NCBI GenBank assembly: GCA_019456195.1
Contig: VRUK01000068.1
Span: 1-32,249 of the forward strand
Source: Planctomycetota bacterium
GTDB taxonomy: Bacteria; Planctomycetota; Phycisphaerae; Sedimentisphaerales; Anaerobacaceae
Direction: 5' to 3'
Length of the DNA stretch: 32,249 nt
Part shown: one piece after another, positions 15,265 through 23,544 of the stretch
Position numbering within the stretch: position 1 is the first letter of the stretch
Layout of the letters: every line of letters starts with the position of its first letter
The notes under the pieces: generated by a model
What the model saw: only the letters and a program-made list of their open reading frames with translations
What the model was told of the DNA's origin: nothing
The model's database searches: none
Program-made: the position numbers and the translations under genes

Positions 15265-15993
15265 ATAAAATACCCCACAAGCAAACAACATGAACCAAAC
15301 CAATACGGCTTTTCAATTATAATCCCTGTTCTAAATGAAGCAGGTCAAATAAATTCACTTATAGAGCAACTCCGAAAACAGAACCATGAATCTTCTTACG
15401 AAATAATCGTCGTTGACGGTGACCCGCAAGGCAGCACAGTCGGAACTATTCAAGACAAAGATGTAACAGCCATTACAATCGACAAAGGCCGAGGCAGACA
15501 AATGAATGCTGGCGCTGCAGCAGCACGCGGAGAAATACTTATCTTCCTTCACGCCGATACGACCCTGCCGGACAACGCCATTGGAAAAATAAACCAAGCC
15601 TTGCAAGACCGGGATTATATCGGAGGAGCTTTTGATCTTAAGATAGATTCGAACAGGCTCTTTCTGAAATATATCTCAGTTCGTGCCAGCCTTCGTTCCC
15701 GCTGGAACAGAATACCTTATGGAGACCAGGCGATTTTCATAAGGAAGAAATATTTCGACCAAATCGGGGGATTTAAAGAAATCCCGTTAATGGAAGACGT
15801 TGACCTGATGCGGCGTATAAAGAAAGATAGAAAAAAGATTTTTATTTTACCTGATAAAGTGACTACATCCGCAAGAAGATGGGAAAGTGATGGAGTCCTC
15901 TACACTACTATGAGGAACCAGATATTGGTGCGATTGTTCTATCTGGGTATAAACCCCCACAAACTTGCAAAATATTATTGGAGACGGTCTTAA
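15265..15993 (+). CDS. GT2-type arsenosugar biosynthesis glycosyltransferase (TIGR04283-like), non-standard start
   Basis: About 242 residues of a GT2 glycosyltransferase. Motifs: FSIIIPVLNEAGQINSLIEQL at the N-terminus, EIIVVDGDPQGST, KGRGRQMNAGA, the hallmark FLHADTTLP, YGDQAIFIRKKYF and PLMEDVDLMRR. This matches the family tied to arsenosugar clusters, which presumably transfers a sugar onto the arsenical ribose. No ATG, GTG or TTG occurs in frame between the stop at 15238-15240 and 15502, which is well inside the domain. I place the start at ATA 15265, 6 bases after AAAGGA. An out-of-frame ATG at 15290 would join the domain frame if the T-run at 15310-15313 had one more T. The stop overlaps the arsM ATG (TAATG). 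Confidence 0.8.
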   Translation: MKYPTSKQHEPNQYGFSIIIPVLNEAGQINSLIEQLRKQNHESSYEIIVVDGDPQGSTVGTIQDKDVTAITIDKGRGRQMNAGAAAARGEILIFLHADTTLPDNAIGKINQALQDRDYIGGAFDLKIDSNRLFLKYISVRASLRSRWNRIPYGDQAIFIRKKYFDQIGGFKEIPLMEDVDLMRRIKKDRKKIFILPDKVTTSARRWESDGVLYTTMRNQILVRLFYLGINPHKLAKYYWRRS

Positions 15994-17060
15994 TGGATAC
16001 AAAAACCGATGAGCTGCAAACCAATCCGCAATATGATACTGTGAAAAAATACTATGGAGAGGTAGTTCAGAAAACTTCTGATTTGAAAACCGACGCCTGC
16101 TGCACCACAGATGCGTTTCCTGTTCATATCAGAAAAGTTCTGCCGTTAATTGCCGACGAGATAAAAAGCAAATATTACGGCTGCGGTTCTCCGGTTCCAC
16201 TGTGCATAAAAGACATGAAAATTCTCGACCTTGGCTGCGGAACAGGAAGGGATTGCTACGTTATGTCAAAGCTTGTCGGCCCAAAAGGATTTGTTTACGG
16301 CATAGACATGACAAAAAACCAAATAGCGGTCGCCGGAAAATACGTTGACAAGCAAACAGAAGCATTTGACTACAGCAAACCCAATGTGAAATTTATCTAC
16401 GAATATATTGAGAATCTGAGCAAACATTTTGATAATGAGTCACTGGATATCGTAACTTCAAACTGTGTTATCAATCTGGCCGAAGACAAAGAGATTATTT
16501 TGCAGAAGGTATATGATGTCTTGAAATTCGGCGGTGAAATGTATTTCGCTGATGTTTATGCCGACAGGCGAGTACCGAATTCCATTACTCGTGACCCGGT
16601 TCTGCGGGGCGAATGCCTGGGTGGAGCGCTGTATTACAGGGATTTTGAGAGAATAGCAAAAAAGGTCGGATTTACCGATCCGAGAATCGTTACCAGAAAA
16701 CCTATCAATATTCATAATCCTCAAATTAAGGATATGATCGGAAACATACAGTTTTATTCGATCACCTACCGTCTTTGGAAGCTCAAAGATTTGGAGGATG
16801 CCTGTGAGGAGTACGGCCACATAGCTGTTTATAACGGCCAAATGTCAGATTCGCCTTTTAAATTCGAGCTTGACGAAGGATACGTATTTTATAAGAACAA
16901 ACCCGAGAGGGTATGCGGCAATACCGCCATTATGCTTTCCGGGACAAGATTCAAACAATATTTTCAGATTATGGGCAGTTTCGAAGAACATTTTGGGGCA
17001 TTTCGAAGTCAACATCCGGTTGAAACAAAAGATACTGATAAATCCTCAAGCTGTTGCTGA
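15993..17060 (+). CDS. arsM: Arsenite S-adenosylmethionine methyltransferase
   Basis: A 355-residue ArsM, using SAM to methylate arsenite to mono-, di- and trimethyl forms in the cytoplasm. The SAM site is ILDLGCGTGRD (about 77-87), followed by VYGIDMTKNQIAVA. Arsenic-binding candidate cysteines: Cys36/Cys37, Cys158 (SNCVINLAEDK) and Cys208 (LRGECLGGALYYRDF); the last two motifs are strongly diagnostic of ArsM. A Cys-Cys pair ends the protein, preceded by SSS. The ATG at 15993 is preferred over an upstream in-frame TTG at 15978; GGAG lies upstream, and it shares one base with the preceding stop codon. In arsenosugar synthesis the dimethylated product is the substrate for ArsS. Confidence 0.95.
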   Translation: MDTKTDELQTNPQYDTVKKYYGEVVQKTSDLKTDACCTTDAFPVHIRKVLPLIADEIKSKYYGCGSPVPLCIKDMKILDLGCGTGRDCYVMSKLVGPKGFVYGIDMTKNQIAVAGKYVDKQTEAFDYSKPNVKFIYEYIENLSKHFDNESLDIVTSNCVINLAEDKEIILQKVYDVLKFGGEMYFADVYADRRVPNSITRDPVLRGECLGGALYYRDFERIAKKVGFTDPRIVTRKPINIHNPQIKDMIGNIQFYSITYRLWKLKDLEDACEEYGHIAVYNGQMSDSPFKFELDEGYVFYKNKPERVCGNTAIMLSGTRFKQYFQIMGSFEEHFGAFRSQHPVETKDTDKSSSCC

Positions 17061-17086
17061 AAAAACGACTTAATGCAGGTTCAGAT

Positions 17087-18688
17087 ATGACATCAAATAA
17101 CGTTAACATAGAAGCTGAAGGAATGCCTTTGACACTTGGCAACCTGATACGAAACAAGCTCTGTGTTTTAATCCTGCATCGTAAGCTGTTGTGGGAAAAT
17201 ATTCAGACTTTTGGAAGCTGGCTGGAATACGAAGCCGCCTCAATAGCTAATAATGAAAATCAAAATACAATATCCATAAATCTCGATAGTAATGCTGTTG
17301 TCGAATCTCTGCGTATCGGAGTAAAGAAATACCCTCACAAACTTGACCGTTTTCAAGAATTGTGGGCGTTCCTGAAATCAATCGATATTGATAACATAAA
17401 GCTGGACGCTCGCCTGGAAAGGAATCAGATCGAGGATGTAGTAAGTTTCCTTTATTATTACAAACACAAGATTCACAAACATAACGCCGGGCAGAATATC
17501 AGGGGTGTCATCCGCCACTTATTTAATTCACATGGTGTGCATCTGGCTTGTACACGTACTTGTATTCAAAACCGAACACTCCAGATATCCTACAGCTATT
17601 GCACTCTTCAATTCAGCAGCGTTGTCCACTGGTTCGAAAGAAGAAACAGAAACTTCCGTGACCACAGAACGTTATTCCACGCAGCACCCAGATACGCTTT
17701 ACTTGCAATGATTCTTTTCGCGAGTCCGAGCATTATTTATGCAGTTGTTTCCTATCAGTTCTATCTTTTGCTAATCATAACCCTGACTTCGGCATTACTT
17801 TTTGGTCTTATATATATCCTCTTTATGGTTGTCGGCAGCATCGAATACGACAACGAGGAGAAGGCATATAATTTAACAAAAACCAACAAGCAGTTGAAAC
17901 AATACACCGCTCAGATACAGGCAGACATAGGCAGGGCAAGACTTGTACAGGAGAAATTTCTCCCGAATGTTGCAAATATGCCTTTTAAGGACAGAATTGA
18001 CTGGGCAAGCTGTTTTATCCCGGCTGTCGAAGTGGGCGGCGATTACTTTGATGTAAAAAAGACAAAAGAAGACAGGATAGCAATTCTGTTCAGTGACGTA
18101 TGCGGACATGGAATGGCGGCAGCTTTCATAACCGCGATAATAAAGACAACTTTTCACACATGGGCGAAGAGAGGCGAACTTCTTGAAGACCTCATCAGGG
18201 AGCTGAACTCAAACTTATACAGATTAACACCCGACGACTCTTTCAGCGCTGTTTTCACGGCTTTGTATGATCCATCAACCGGCCGGTTAGATTATATCAA
18301 CGGCGGACATCATCCTGAACCATGGTTAATTTCCGGACAAAAGGACAGGTCGATTTGCTCTTTCAACAAGGCTCGCAATATGATATTAGGAATCACCGAA
18401 GACATAGATATAATTACCTCACATGAAGTTTTGAATCAGGGCGATATTGTTCTGATGGCCTCAGACGGCGTTATTGAGAACCAAAATGTCGATGGAGAAA
18501 ACTATGGTATTGAGCAGTTCGAGAATTTTCTGGAAAGTCGGCGCGACTGCTCCGCCGAAGAGCTGGTTAATTCGATTGTCGAAGAAATTGAACTCTTTTC
18601 AAAAGATGCCAAACCCGGGGACGACCGTACCATTTTGGCCTTTCGAATTAAAAATGTTAACCAGAAAATCGACTCTGATTTATCCTGA
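17087..18688 (+). CDS. Membrane PP2C/SpoIIE-type serine phosphatase
   Basis: From the ATG at 17087 this is 533 residues; an in-frame TTG at 17054 would add 11 and overlap arsM, so the start is uncertain. Residues about 1-200 are of unknown family with many Lys/His/Arg. Two membrane segments follow at about 203-223 and 225-250, then a coiled coil to about 290 (KTNKQLKQYTAQIQADIGR). The C-terminal PP2C-SpoIIE domain shows VGGDYFDV, LFSDVCGHGMAAAF, NGGHHPEPWLI, ASDGVIENQN and PGDDRTIL, including the metal-binding aspartates. Such enzymes dephosphorylate anti-sigma antagonists or other phosphoproteins. It sits between arsM and arsS, and no antagonist or kinase partner of the RsbW type is nearby. 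Confidence 0.88.
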   Translation: MTSNNVNIEAEGMPLTLGNLIRNKLCVLILHRKLLWENIQTFGSWLEYEAASIANNENQNTISINLDSNAVVESLRIGVKKYPHKLDRFQELWAFLKSIDIDNIKLDARLERNQIEDVVSFLYYYKHKIHKHNAGQNIRGVIRHLFNSHGVHLACTRTCIQNRTLQISYSYCTLQFSSVVHWFERRNRNFRDHRTLFHAAPRYALLAMILFASPSIIYAVVSYQFYLLLIITLTSALLFGLIYILFMVVGSIEYDNEEKAYNLTKTNKQLKQYTAQIQADIGRARLVQEKFLPNVANMPFKDRIDWASCFIPAVEVGGDYFDVKKTKEDRIAILFSDVCGHGMAAAFITAIIKTTFHTWAKRGELLEDLIRELNSNLYRLTPDDSFSAVFTALYDPSTGRLDYINGGHHPEPWLISGQKDRSICSFNKARNMILGITEDIDIITSHEVLNQGDIVLMASDGVIENQNVDGENYGIEQFENFLESRRDCSAEELVNSIVEEIELFSKDAKPGDDRTILAFRIKNVNQKIDSDLS

Positions 18689-18719
18689 TTACAAGCAATA
18701 GTATATGGAAGGAACTTGA

Positions 18720-19685
18720 ATGATTCCGGATTTTAAGAAAGAACTTGAAAGCACCAACTCACAATTATTGCGGTTTAATCGGCTTGAGACATTGCAGATT
18801 AACCTGGGCAATCGATGCAATCAAAGTTGTGCCCATTGTCATGTGCAGGCCGGGCCACAGGGCCAGAGAATCATGTCGAAATCAGTTATGGAAAAGATTA
18901 TCAACTTTCTGCAAAACCATCCGGGCTTGTGCATTGATTTAACAGGCGGATGTCCGGAACTCAATCCCGATTTCAAATTCTTCGTAGAGAATGTTCACGA
19001 ATTTGCATCACCCCTTATGGTGCGGACGAATCTTACTGTGTTTTTCGAGCCCGGATTAGAATGGATCCCGCGATGGTATCAGGAGCATAAAGTAGTGGTT
19101 ATCAGCTCGCTGCCTTGTTACACTCCAGTAAATGTGGACAAGCAGCGTGGTGAAGGTGTTTTCGAAAAAAGCGTAAAGGCCCTCAAGATGTTAAATAAGC
19201 TCAGCTACGGTTCTGACAATGGGCCGAAGTTGAATCTGGTTTATAATCCGGGCGGAGATTTTCTCCCCGGACCACAGGAACAGCTCGAGGCCGATTACAA
19301 AAGAGAGCTCAACAACAAATATGGAGTTATGTTCAACAATCTTTTTACTATAATCAATGCGCCTATAGGTCGGTTCAGACAGCACCTCGAAGCCAATGGC
19401 CGGCTCAAACAATATCTGCAGATGCTGGCCGAGAACTTCAATACAAAAGCGGCTGAAAATATTATGTGCCGTAACCTCGTGAGTATCGACTACCGGGGAA
19501 TGCTCTACAACTGTGATTTTAACCAGGCGCTGGGATTGCCGATTATTGATGCAGCAGGAAACAACCTGTCCATCGAACAACTCGATGATATTCTTACCGA
19601 AGGCATTGAGATAATAACCGGCGAGCATTGCTTTTGCTGCACTGCAGGAGCGGGTTCTAGCTGTACCGGCTCGCTCATTAAGTAA
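18720..19685 (+). CDS. arsS: Arsenosugar biosynthesis radical SAM protein
   Basis: A 321-residue radical SAM enzyme. Cys33, Cys37 and Cys40 (CNQSCAHC) bind the catalytic [4Fe-4S] cluster that cleaves SAM. The family joins a 5'-deoxyadenosyl group to dimethylarsenite, the key step to arsenosugars. Further markers: HVQAGPQG, DLTGGCPELNP, CRNLVSIDYRGMLYNCDFNQALG (Cys250, Cys265) and the Cys-rich tail EHCFCCTAGAGSSCTGS with Cys304/306/307/315, presumably for an auxiliary cluster. The family's usual 'TGGAPE' reads TGGCPE here (Cys78, codon TGT); some relatives are selenoproteins. GGAAGGA lies 7 bases before the ATG. The enzyme needs a low-potential electron donor such as ferredoxin. Confidence 0.95.
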   Translation: MIPDFKKELESTNSQLLRFNRLETLQINLGNRCNQSCAHCHVQAGPQGQRIMSKSVMEKIINFLQNHPGLCIDLTGGCPELNPDFKFFVENVHEFASPLMVRTNLTVFFEPGLEWIPRWYQEHKVVVISSLPCYTPVNVDKQRGEGVFEKSVKALKMLNKLSYGSDNGPKLNLVYNPGGDFLPGPQEQLEADYKRELNNKYGVMFNNLFTIINAPIGRFRQHLEANGRLKQYLQMLAENFNTKAAENIMCRNLVSIDYRGMLYNCDFNQALGLPIIDAAGNNLSIEQLDDILTEGIEIITGEHCFCCTAGAGSSCTGSLIK

Positions 19686-19736
19686 AGCCGGCAATAAATT
19701 AAGCAGTAATTGAGACCTGACATAGGAGATATACAA

Positions 19737-20597
19737 ATGAGAAACAATTACCGGTTGTTTGTACTGACGGGATTTTTCATAGCGTCTTCTGTCTTTTCTT
19801 CACAAATGTTAGCTGCTGAGTCTGGAAAACAAGGATTTGATTATAGTGACTTCGCTGATGCTCTTAAGATTAACGTCAATGACGTTGGGATGGTCAATTA
19901 TAAAAAATTAAAGGCCGAGCCAGAAAAGCTGCGGGCTTTCATAACCGAGTTGCGAAATTTGGACAGAAAAGATTTTGATAAATGGGATGATAACGCAAAG
20001 ATCGCATTCTGGCTCAATGCATATAATGCCATGACACTGAAGGCAATTATCGATAACTATCCGATAAAGTCATCCTTCTTCAAATCAAGAATCTATCCCA
20101 AAAACAGCATCCGGCAGATAGCGGGTGTGTGGGACAAAATAAACTTCAAGGTAATGGGGCAAAATCTAACTCTCGGTCACATTGAACATAAGATACTTCG
20201 TGTGAAATTCGATGAGCCCGGAGTGCATATGGCTATGGTTTGTGCTGCTATGGGATGTCCGTCTCTTCGTAATGAGCCTTACACCGGTGATAAACTCCAA
20301 GAGCAGCTCGACGACCAGGCACATCGCTTCCTTGCCAATCACGCCAAATTCAAAATCTCGCGTGCCGATGACAGAATATACCTGTCACCAATATTCAAGT
20401 GGTTTGCCGTTGATTTCATCGAAAAGTATGGTCCCAAAAAGAGCATTGGCAGACACAATAAAGAGGAATCCGCAGTATTGAATTTCATCGCATCTTATCT
20501 TGATAAGGTGCAGAAGGACTATGTGCTCGCAGGCAAGTTCAAAATCAAATATCTAAAATATGACTGGTCTTTGAATGAGCAGAAAACAAAAAATTAG
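19737..20597 (+). CDS. Secreted DUF547 protein
   Basis: From the ATG at 19737 (GGAG upstream; the in-frame TTG at 19710 lacks a site and would hide the signal peptide) the protein has 286 residues. Residues 1-27 look like a signal peptide ending near SQMLAAES, so the product is probably periplasmic or lipid-side. DUF547 motifs: KIAFWLNAYNAMTLKAIIDNYP, GVWDKINFKVMGQNLTLGHIEH, MAMVCAAMGCPSLRNEPYTGDKL and LSPIFKWFAVDF. The biochemical activity of DUF547 is unknown. Members commonly neighbour arsenosugar genes in bacteria, which agrees with its place between ArsS and the TIGR04282 glycosyltransferase. Confidence 0.92.
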   Translation: MRNNYRLFVLTGFFIASSVFSSQMLAAESGKQGFDYSDFADALKINVNDVGMVNYKKLKAEPEKLRAFITELRNLDRKDFDKWDDNAKIAFWLNAYNAMTLKAIIDNYPIKSSFFKSRIYPKNSIRQIAGVWDKINFKVMGQNLTLGHIEHKILRVKFDEPGVHMAMVCAAMGCPSLRNEPYTGDKLQEQLDDQAHRFLANHAKFKISRADDRIYLSPIFKWFAVDFIEKYGPKKSIGRHNKEESAVLNFIASYLDKVQKDYVLAGKFKIKYLKYDWSLNEQKTKN

Positions 20598-20618
20598 AAG
20601 GAGCAGTCAAAAAGCCAC

Positions 20619-21314
20619 ATGAACCACAACGACACCTGCCTTCTTTTGTTCGTAAAGTCTCCGATTAAGGGACAGGTCAAGACACGTCTTGCCGCCGAGA
20701 CAGACGGAGATTTCGTAGTCGAACTCTACAAATGTTTTGTTGAGGATATGATATCTCTCATTGAGAATCTTGGCGTTCAGTTCAAGGTTTGTTTTTGTCC
20801 TGACAATATGAAATCGACTTTTTCCGAATGGTTGGGTGAACAATACTGTTATACACCCCAGACAGGAGATAACCTTGGTGAAAGGCTCAGGAACGCCTTT
20901 GACAGCGCATTCAAAGAAGGCTTTTCAAATGTTGTAGCTATCGGGTCCGACAGCCCTGACCTGCCTGTACATTATCTGATTGAAAGTTTCGAGGCACTTG
21001 CAGGACATGATACAGTGATAGGTCCCGCCAATGACGGAGGATATTATCTTATAGGTTTCTCAAAAGAAGGATTTATCCCCGAGGCGTTTGACAATATCTC
21101 CTGGAGTACCGACAGTGTTTTCGAGCAGACGGTTAGTATTCTGAAAAGGCATGGAAGAAAGATGTATCTCTTGCCGTTGTGGCATGATGTGGACACAATA
21201 GCAGACCTGAAATCATTATTATTGAGAACAAAAAATACAGTATTTGAGAAATCGAAAACCTATTCATATTTGACGGCAAATGGATCGCGGAGTAAATCTG
21301 ATGTTCGATTATGA
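20619..21314 (+). CDS. TIGR04282-type arsenosugar biosynthesis glycosyltransferase (DUF2064)
   Basis: A 231-residue nucleotidyl/glycosyl-transferase A fold protein. Diagnostic motifs: LLFVKSPIKGQVKTRLA at the N-terminus, PQTGDNLGERLRNAF, GSDSPDLP (the nucleotide-metal Asp cluster) and GPANDGGYYLIGF. The family is the second glycosyltransferase-like component of arsenosugar clusters, predicted to build or transfer the activated sugar. GAAGGAG lies 15 bases ahead of the ATG, rather far, and no nearer site is seen. Its end overlaps the next gene by 14 bases, so translation is probably coupled. Confidence 0.92.
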   Translation: MNHNDTCLLLFVKSPIKGQVKTRLAAETDGDFVVELYKCFVEDMISLIENLGVQFKVCFCPDNMKSTFSEWLGEQYCYTPQTGDNLGERLRNAFDSAFKEGFSNVVAIGSDSPDLPVHYLIESFEALAGHDTVIGPANDGGYYLIGFSKEGFIPEAFDNISWSTDSVFEQTVSILKRHGRKMYLLPLWHDVDTIADLKSLLLRTKNTVFEKSKTYSYLTANGSRSKSDVRL

Positions 21315-22734
21315 TGTAGTAATAATAGGTGCCGGTTCGGCCGGTCTCGTTGCCTGCAAGGTGGCTAACGGATTGGGTAAAAAGACAGCCCTTATCGAAA
21401 AAAGAAAACTCGGTGGAGATTGCACATGGTTCGGCTGCGTACCGAGCAAAACACTCATTAAATCAGCAAACATTGCCCACCAGATGACTCGACTTCGAGA
21501 ATTCGGATTGGAACCTTCTACAGCCATTGAATTAAACGCCGACAGAGTTATGGCACACGTCAGAGCAGTTGTCCAGGCCGACGCGGACGGCCACCCGCCG
21601 AAAGTCCTTGAAGCCGAGGGTATAGACGTTCTGTTCGGCGCACCTTACTTTCTGGATAACCATAGTATCGATCTTGGTGGGAAAAAAATATCTTCAAAGA
21701 AGTTCATCATCTGTACAGGCTCTCATCCATTTGTACCATCTATCAAGGGACTTCAAGACATTCCTTACCTGACAAATGAAACAATTTTTAACCTTGAAGT
21801 TTTGCCCAAGTCTATGATTGTTCTCGGCGCAGGTCCTATTGGCATTGAGCTTTCCGCAGCTCTAAATCGTCTCGGTGTTAAAATTACGATTATCCAGAGG
21901 TCGGCTGATATCCTAAAGAAAGACGACAAGGAGCTTGTCGACAGACTGGTTCAGACATTGCGAGCAGAGGGTGTAGAAATACTGACCGGAACACAAACAA
22001 CGGGATTTGCCCGGCAGGGAGACAAAATAGTTGCCGATATTGAGGATGAAAAAGGCGATCGACAAATTGAGGCCGAATCCGTTTTGGTTTCTGTTGGCAG
22101 AAGGCCGAACCTTGACGGCCTGGCACTTGAAAAGGCCGGCGTAGAGTTCGATTCGAAGGGTATCAAAGTTGACAGTCATCTCAAAACCACCGCTAAGAAT
22201 ATCTACGCCTGTGGCGACATTGTACCACCATATCTATTCACCCATGTCGCAGAGTACGAGGCAATAATCGCAACGACCAATGCATGTTTCGGTCTGCCCA
22301 TCAAGACAGCTAATTACGACAACATTCTCTGGACGACTTATACCGACCCTGAACTCGCTCATGCGGGATTGACCGAAGAACAGGCAAGGCAGCGATACGG
22401 TGACAGCATCAGAATTTATCAATGGGAGCACAAAGATGTCGATCGTGCAAAAACCGACCTGGCCCAGAACGGACTGAGTAAATTTATCTGTGATAAGAAG
22501 GGCAAGCTCCTCGGAATTCACATCCTGGGCCACGGAGCGGGCGAATTGATGCACGAGGCACAACTGGCCAAAACTCTGGGATTGCCTTTTAGCAAAATTG
22601 CCTCGGTGATTCACGCTTATCCGTCATATTCGGATGCTGTTCGCCAGCCGGCTAAACGCTGTTACATCGATATCTTACAAAACAATTTCTTCATAAAGTT
22701 GATTAAAAAAATCGCCCCAAAAAAGAAAGAGTAA
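21301..22734 (+). CDS. FAD/NAD-linked disulfide oxidoreductase (MerA-like)
   Basis: A 477-residue class I flavoprotein disulfide reductase. FAD site: DVVIIGAGSAGLVACKVA (residues 5-22). Redox disulfide: Cys41 and Cys46 in GGDCTWFGCVPSKT. NAD site: VLGAGPIGIELSAALNRLG. Second FAD motif: NIYACGDIV. The C-terminal active site reads HAYPSYSD, where lipoamide and glutathione reductases have 'HAHPT..E', so the usual catalytic His is Tyr, as in MerA. It lacks MerA's N-terminal metal-binding domain and terminal Cys pair, so Hg(II) reduction is not assured. Such proteins are frequent beside TVP38 and arsenosugar genes. The ATG at 21301 (GGAG upstream) is preferred over an in-frame upstream start at 21280. 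Confidence 0.9.
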   Translation: MFDYDVVIIGAGSAGLVACKVANGLGKKTALIEKRKLGGDCTWFGCVPSKTLIKSANIAHQMTRLREFGLEPSTAIELNADRVMAHVRAVVQADADGHPPKVLEAEGIDVLFGAPYFLDNHSIDLGGKKISSKKFIICTGSHPFVPSIKGLQDIPYLTNETIFNLEVLPKSMIVLGAGPIGIELSAALNRLGVKITIIQRSADILKKDDKELVDRLVQTLRAEGVEILTGTQTTGFARQGDKIVADIEDEKGDRQIEAESVLVSVGRRPNLDGLALEKAGVEFDSKGIKVDSHLKTTAKNIYACGDIVPPYLFTHVAEYEAIIATTNACFGLPIKTANYDNILWTTYTDPELAHAGLTEEQARQRYGDSIRIYQWEHKDVDRAKTDLAQNGLSKFICDKKGKLLGIHILGHGAGELMHEAQLAKTLGLPFSKIASVIHAYPSYSDAVRQPAKRCYIDILQNNFFIKLIKKIAPKKKE

Positions 22735-22741
22735 TAATACC

Positions 22742-23521
22742 ATGACCGAAACAGAAAACAAATCAGAACAGTCATTATCCTCCAATCACCAGCGCTGCAA
22801 GAAAATCACTAAAGTTATAGTTTTAGCTATAGTTATCGCTGGTGTCATTACAGGAACAATATTCCTGCCGGTAAAGGATTGGCTGATAAAGTCTTTGGAG
22901 TGGACACAGGGATTAGGCACTTGGGGCCCGGTATTTGTAATCGCCTTCTACATCGTGGCCTGTGTATTGCTTCTGCCCGGTTCTATTTTGACCCTTGGGA
23001 CAGGTTTTATTTTTAAGGTCGTTGTTGGCACTATCACCATTTCAATAGGTAGTACGCTGGGGGCTTGTGCGGCTTTTTTAGTTGGGCGAACAGTTGCCCG
23101 CAAATGGATAGCCGGTAAGGTCGCTAAAAATGAGAAGTTCGCAGCTATTGACGAGGCCGTTGCCCAACAGGGATTCAAAATTGTTCTGTTGACACGGCTG
23201 AGCCCGGCCTTTCCATTTAATATGCTGAACTACGCTTTCGGGCTGACGAAAATTTCTTTCTGGAAGTATGCTCTTGGTTCATGGATAGGCATGATGCCTG
23301 GAACGATAATGTACGTTTATTTCGGAGCGGGACTGCGCAGCCTCGCAGATGTTGCCGCCGGGCAAGTGGAAAAAAAAACCGCAGGCACGATATTCTTCTG
23401 GTTTGGCCTGGGCATAACATTAATTGTTACTGTATTTGTCACTCGCGTCGCACGCAAGGCATTAAGACAAGCGGTCCCGCAAACCACAGCAGAAACAACA
23501 CAAGCTAAACAAGAGCAGTAG
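22742..23521 (+). CDS. TVP38/TMEM64-family membrane protein
   Basis: A 259-residue inner-membrane protein with the VTT (SNARE-associated) domain. Segments: about 27-45, 60-85 (GPVFVIAFYIVACVLLLPGS), 93-120 (TITISIGSTLGACAAFLVGR), 170-195 and 220-240. The conserved loop TRLSPAFPFNMLNYAFGLTKI is the family signature. The family is linked to lipid scrambling or transport and often lies next to a flavoprotein reductase, as here: the previous gene ends 7 bases upstream. Polar Lys/Gln-rich ends face the cytoplasm. The stop codon sits in a small hairpin (AGAGC-AGTA-GCTCT). Substrate unknown. Confidence 0.9.
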   Translation: MTETENKSEQSLSSNHQRCKKITKVIVLAIVIAGVITGTIFLPVKDWLIKSLEWTQGLGTWGPVFVIAFYIVACVLLLPGSILTLGTGFIFKVVVGTITISIGSTLGACAAFLVGRTVARKWIAGKVAKNEKFAAIDEAVAQQGFKIVLLTRLSPAFPFNMLNYAFGLTKISFWKYALGSWIGMMPGTIMYVYFGAGLRSLADVAAGQVEKKTAGTIFFWFGLGITLIVTVFVTRVARKALRQAVPQTTAETTQAKQEQ

Positions 23522-23544
23522 CTCTGATTGAAGGGACAATACCA

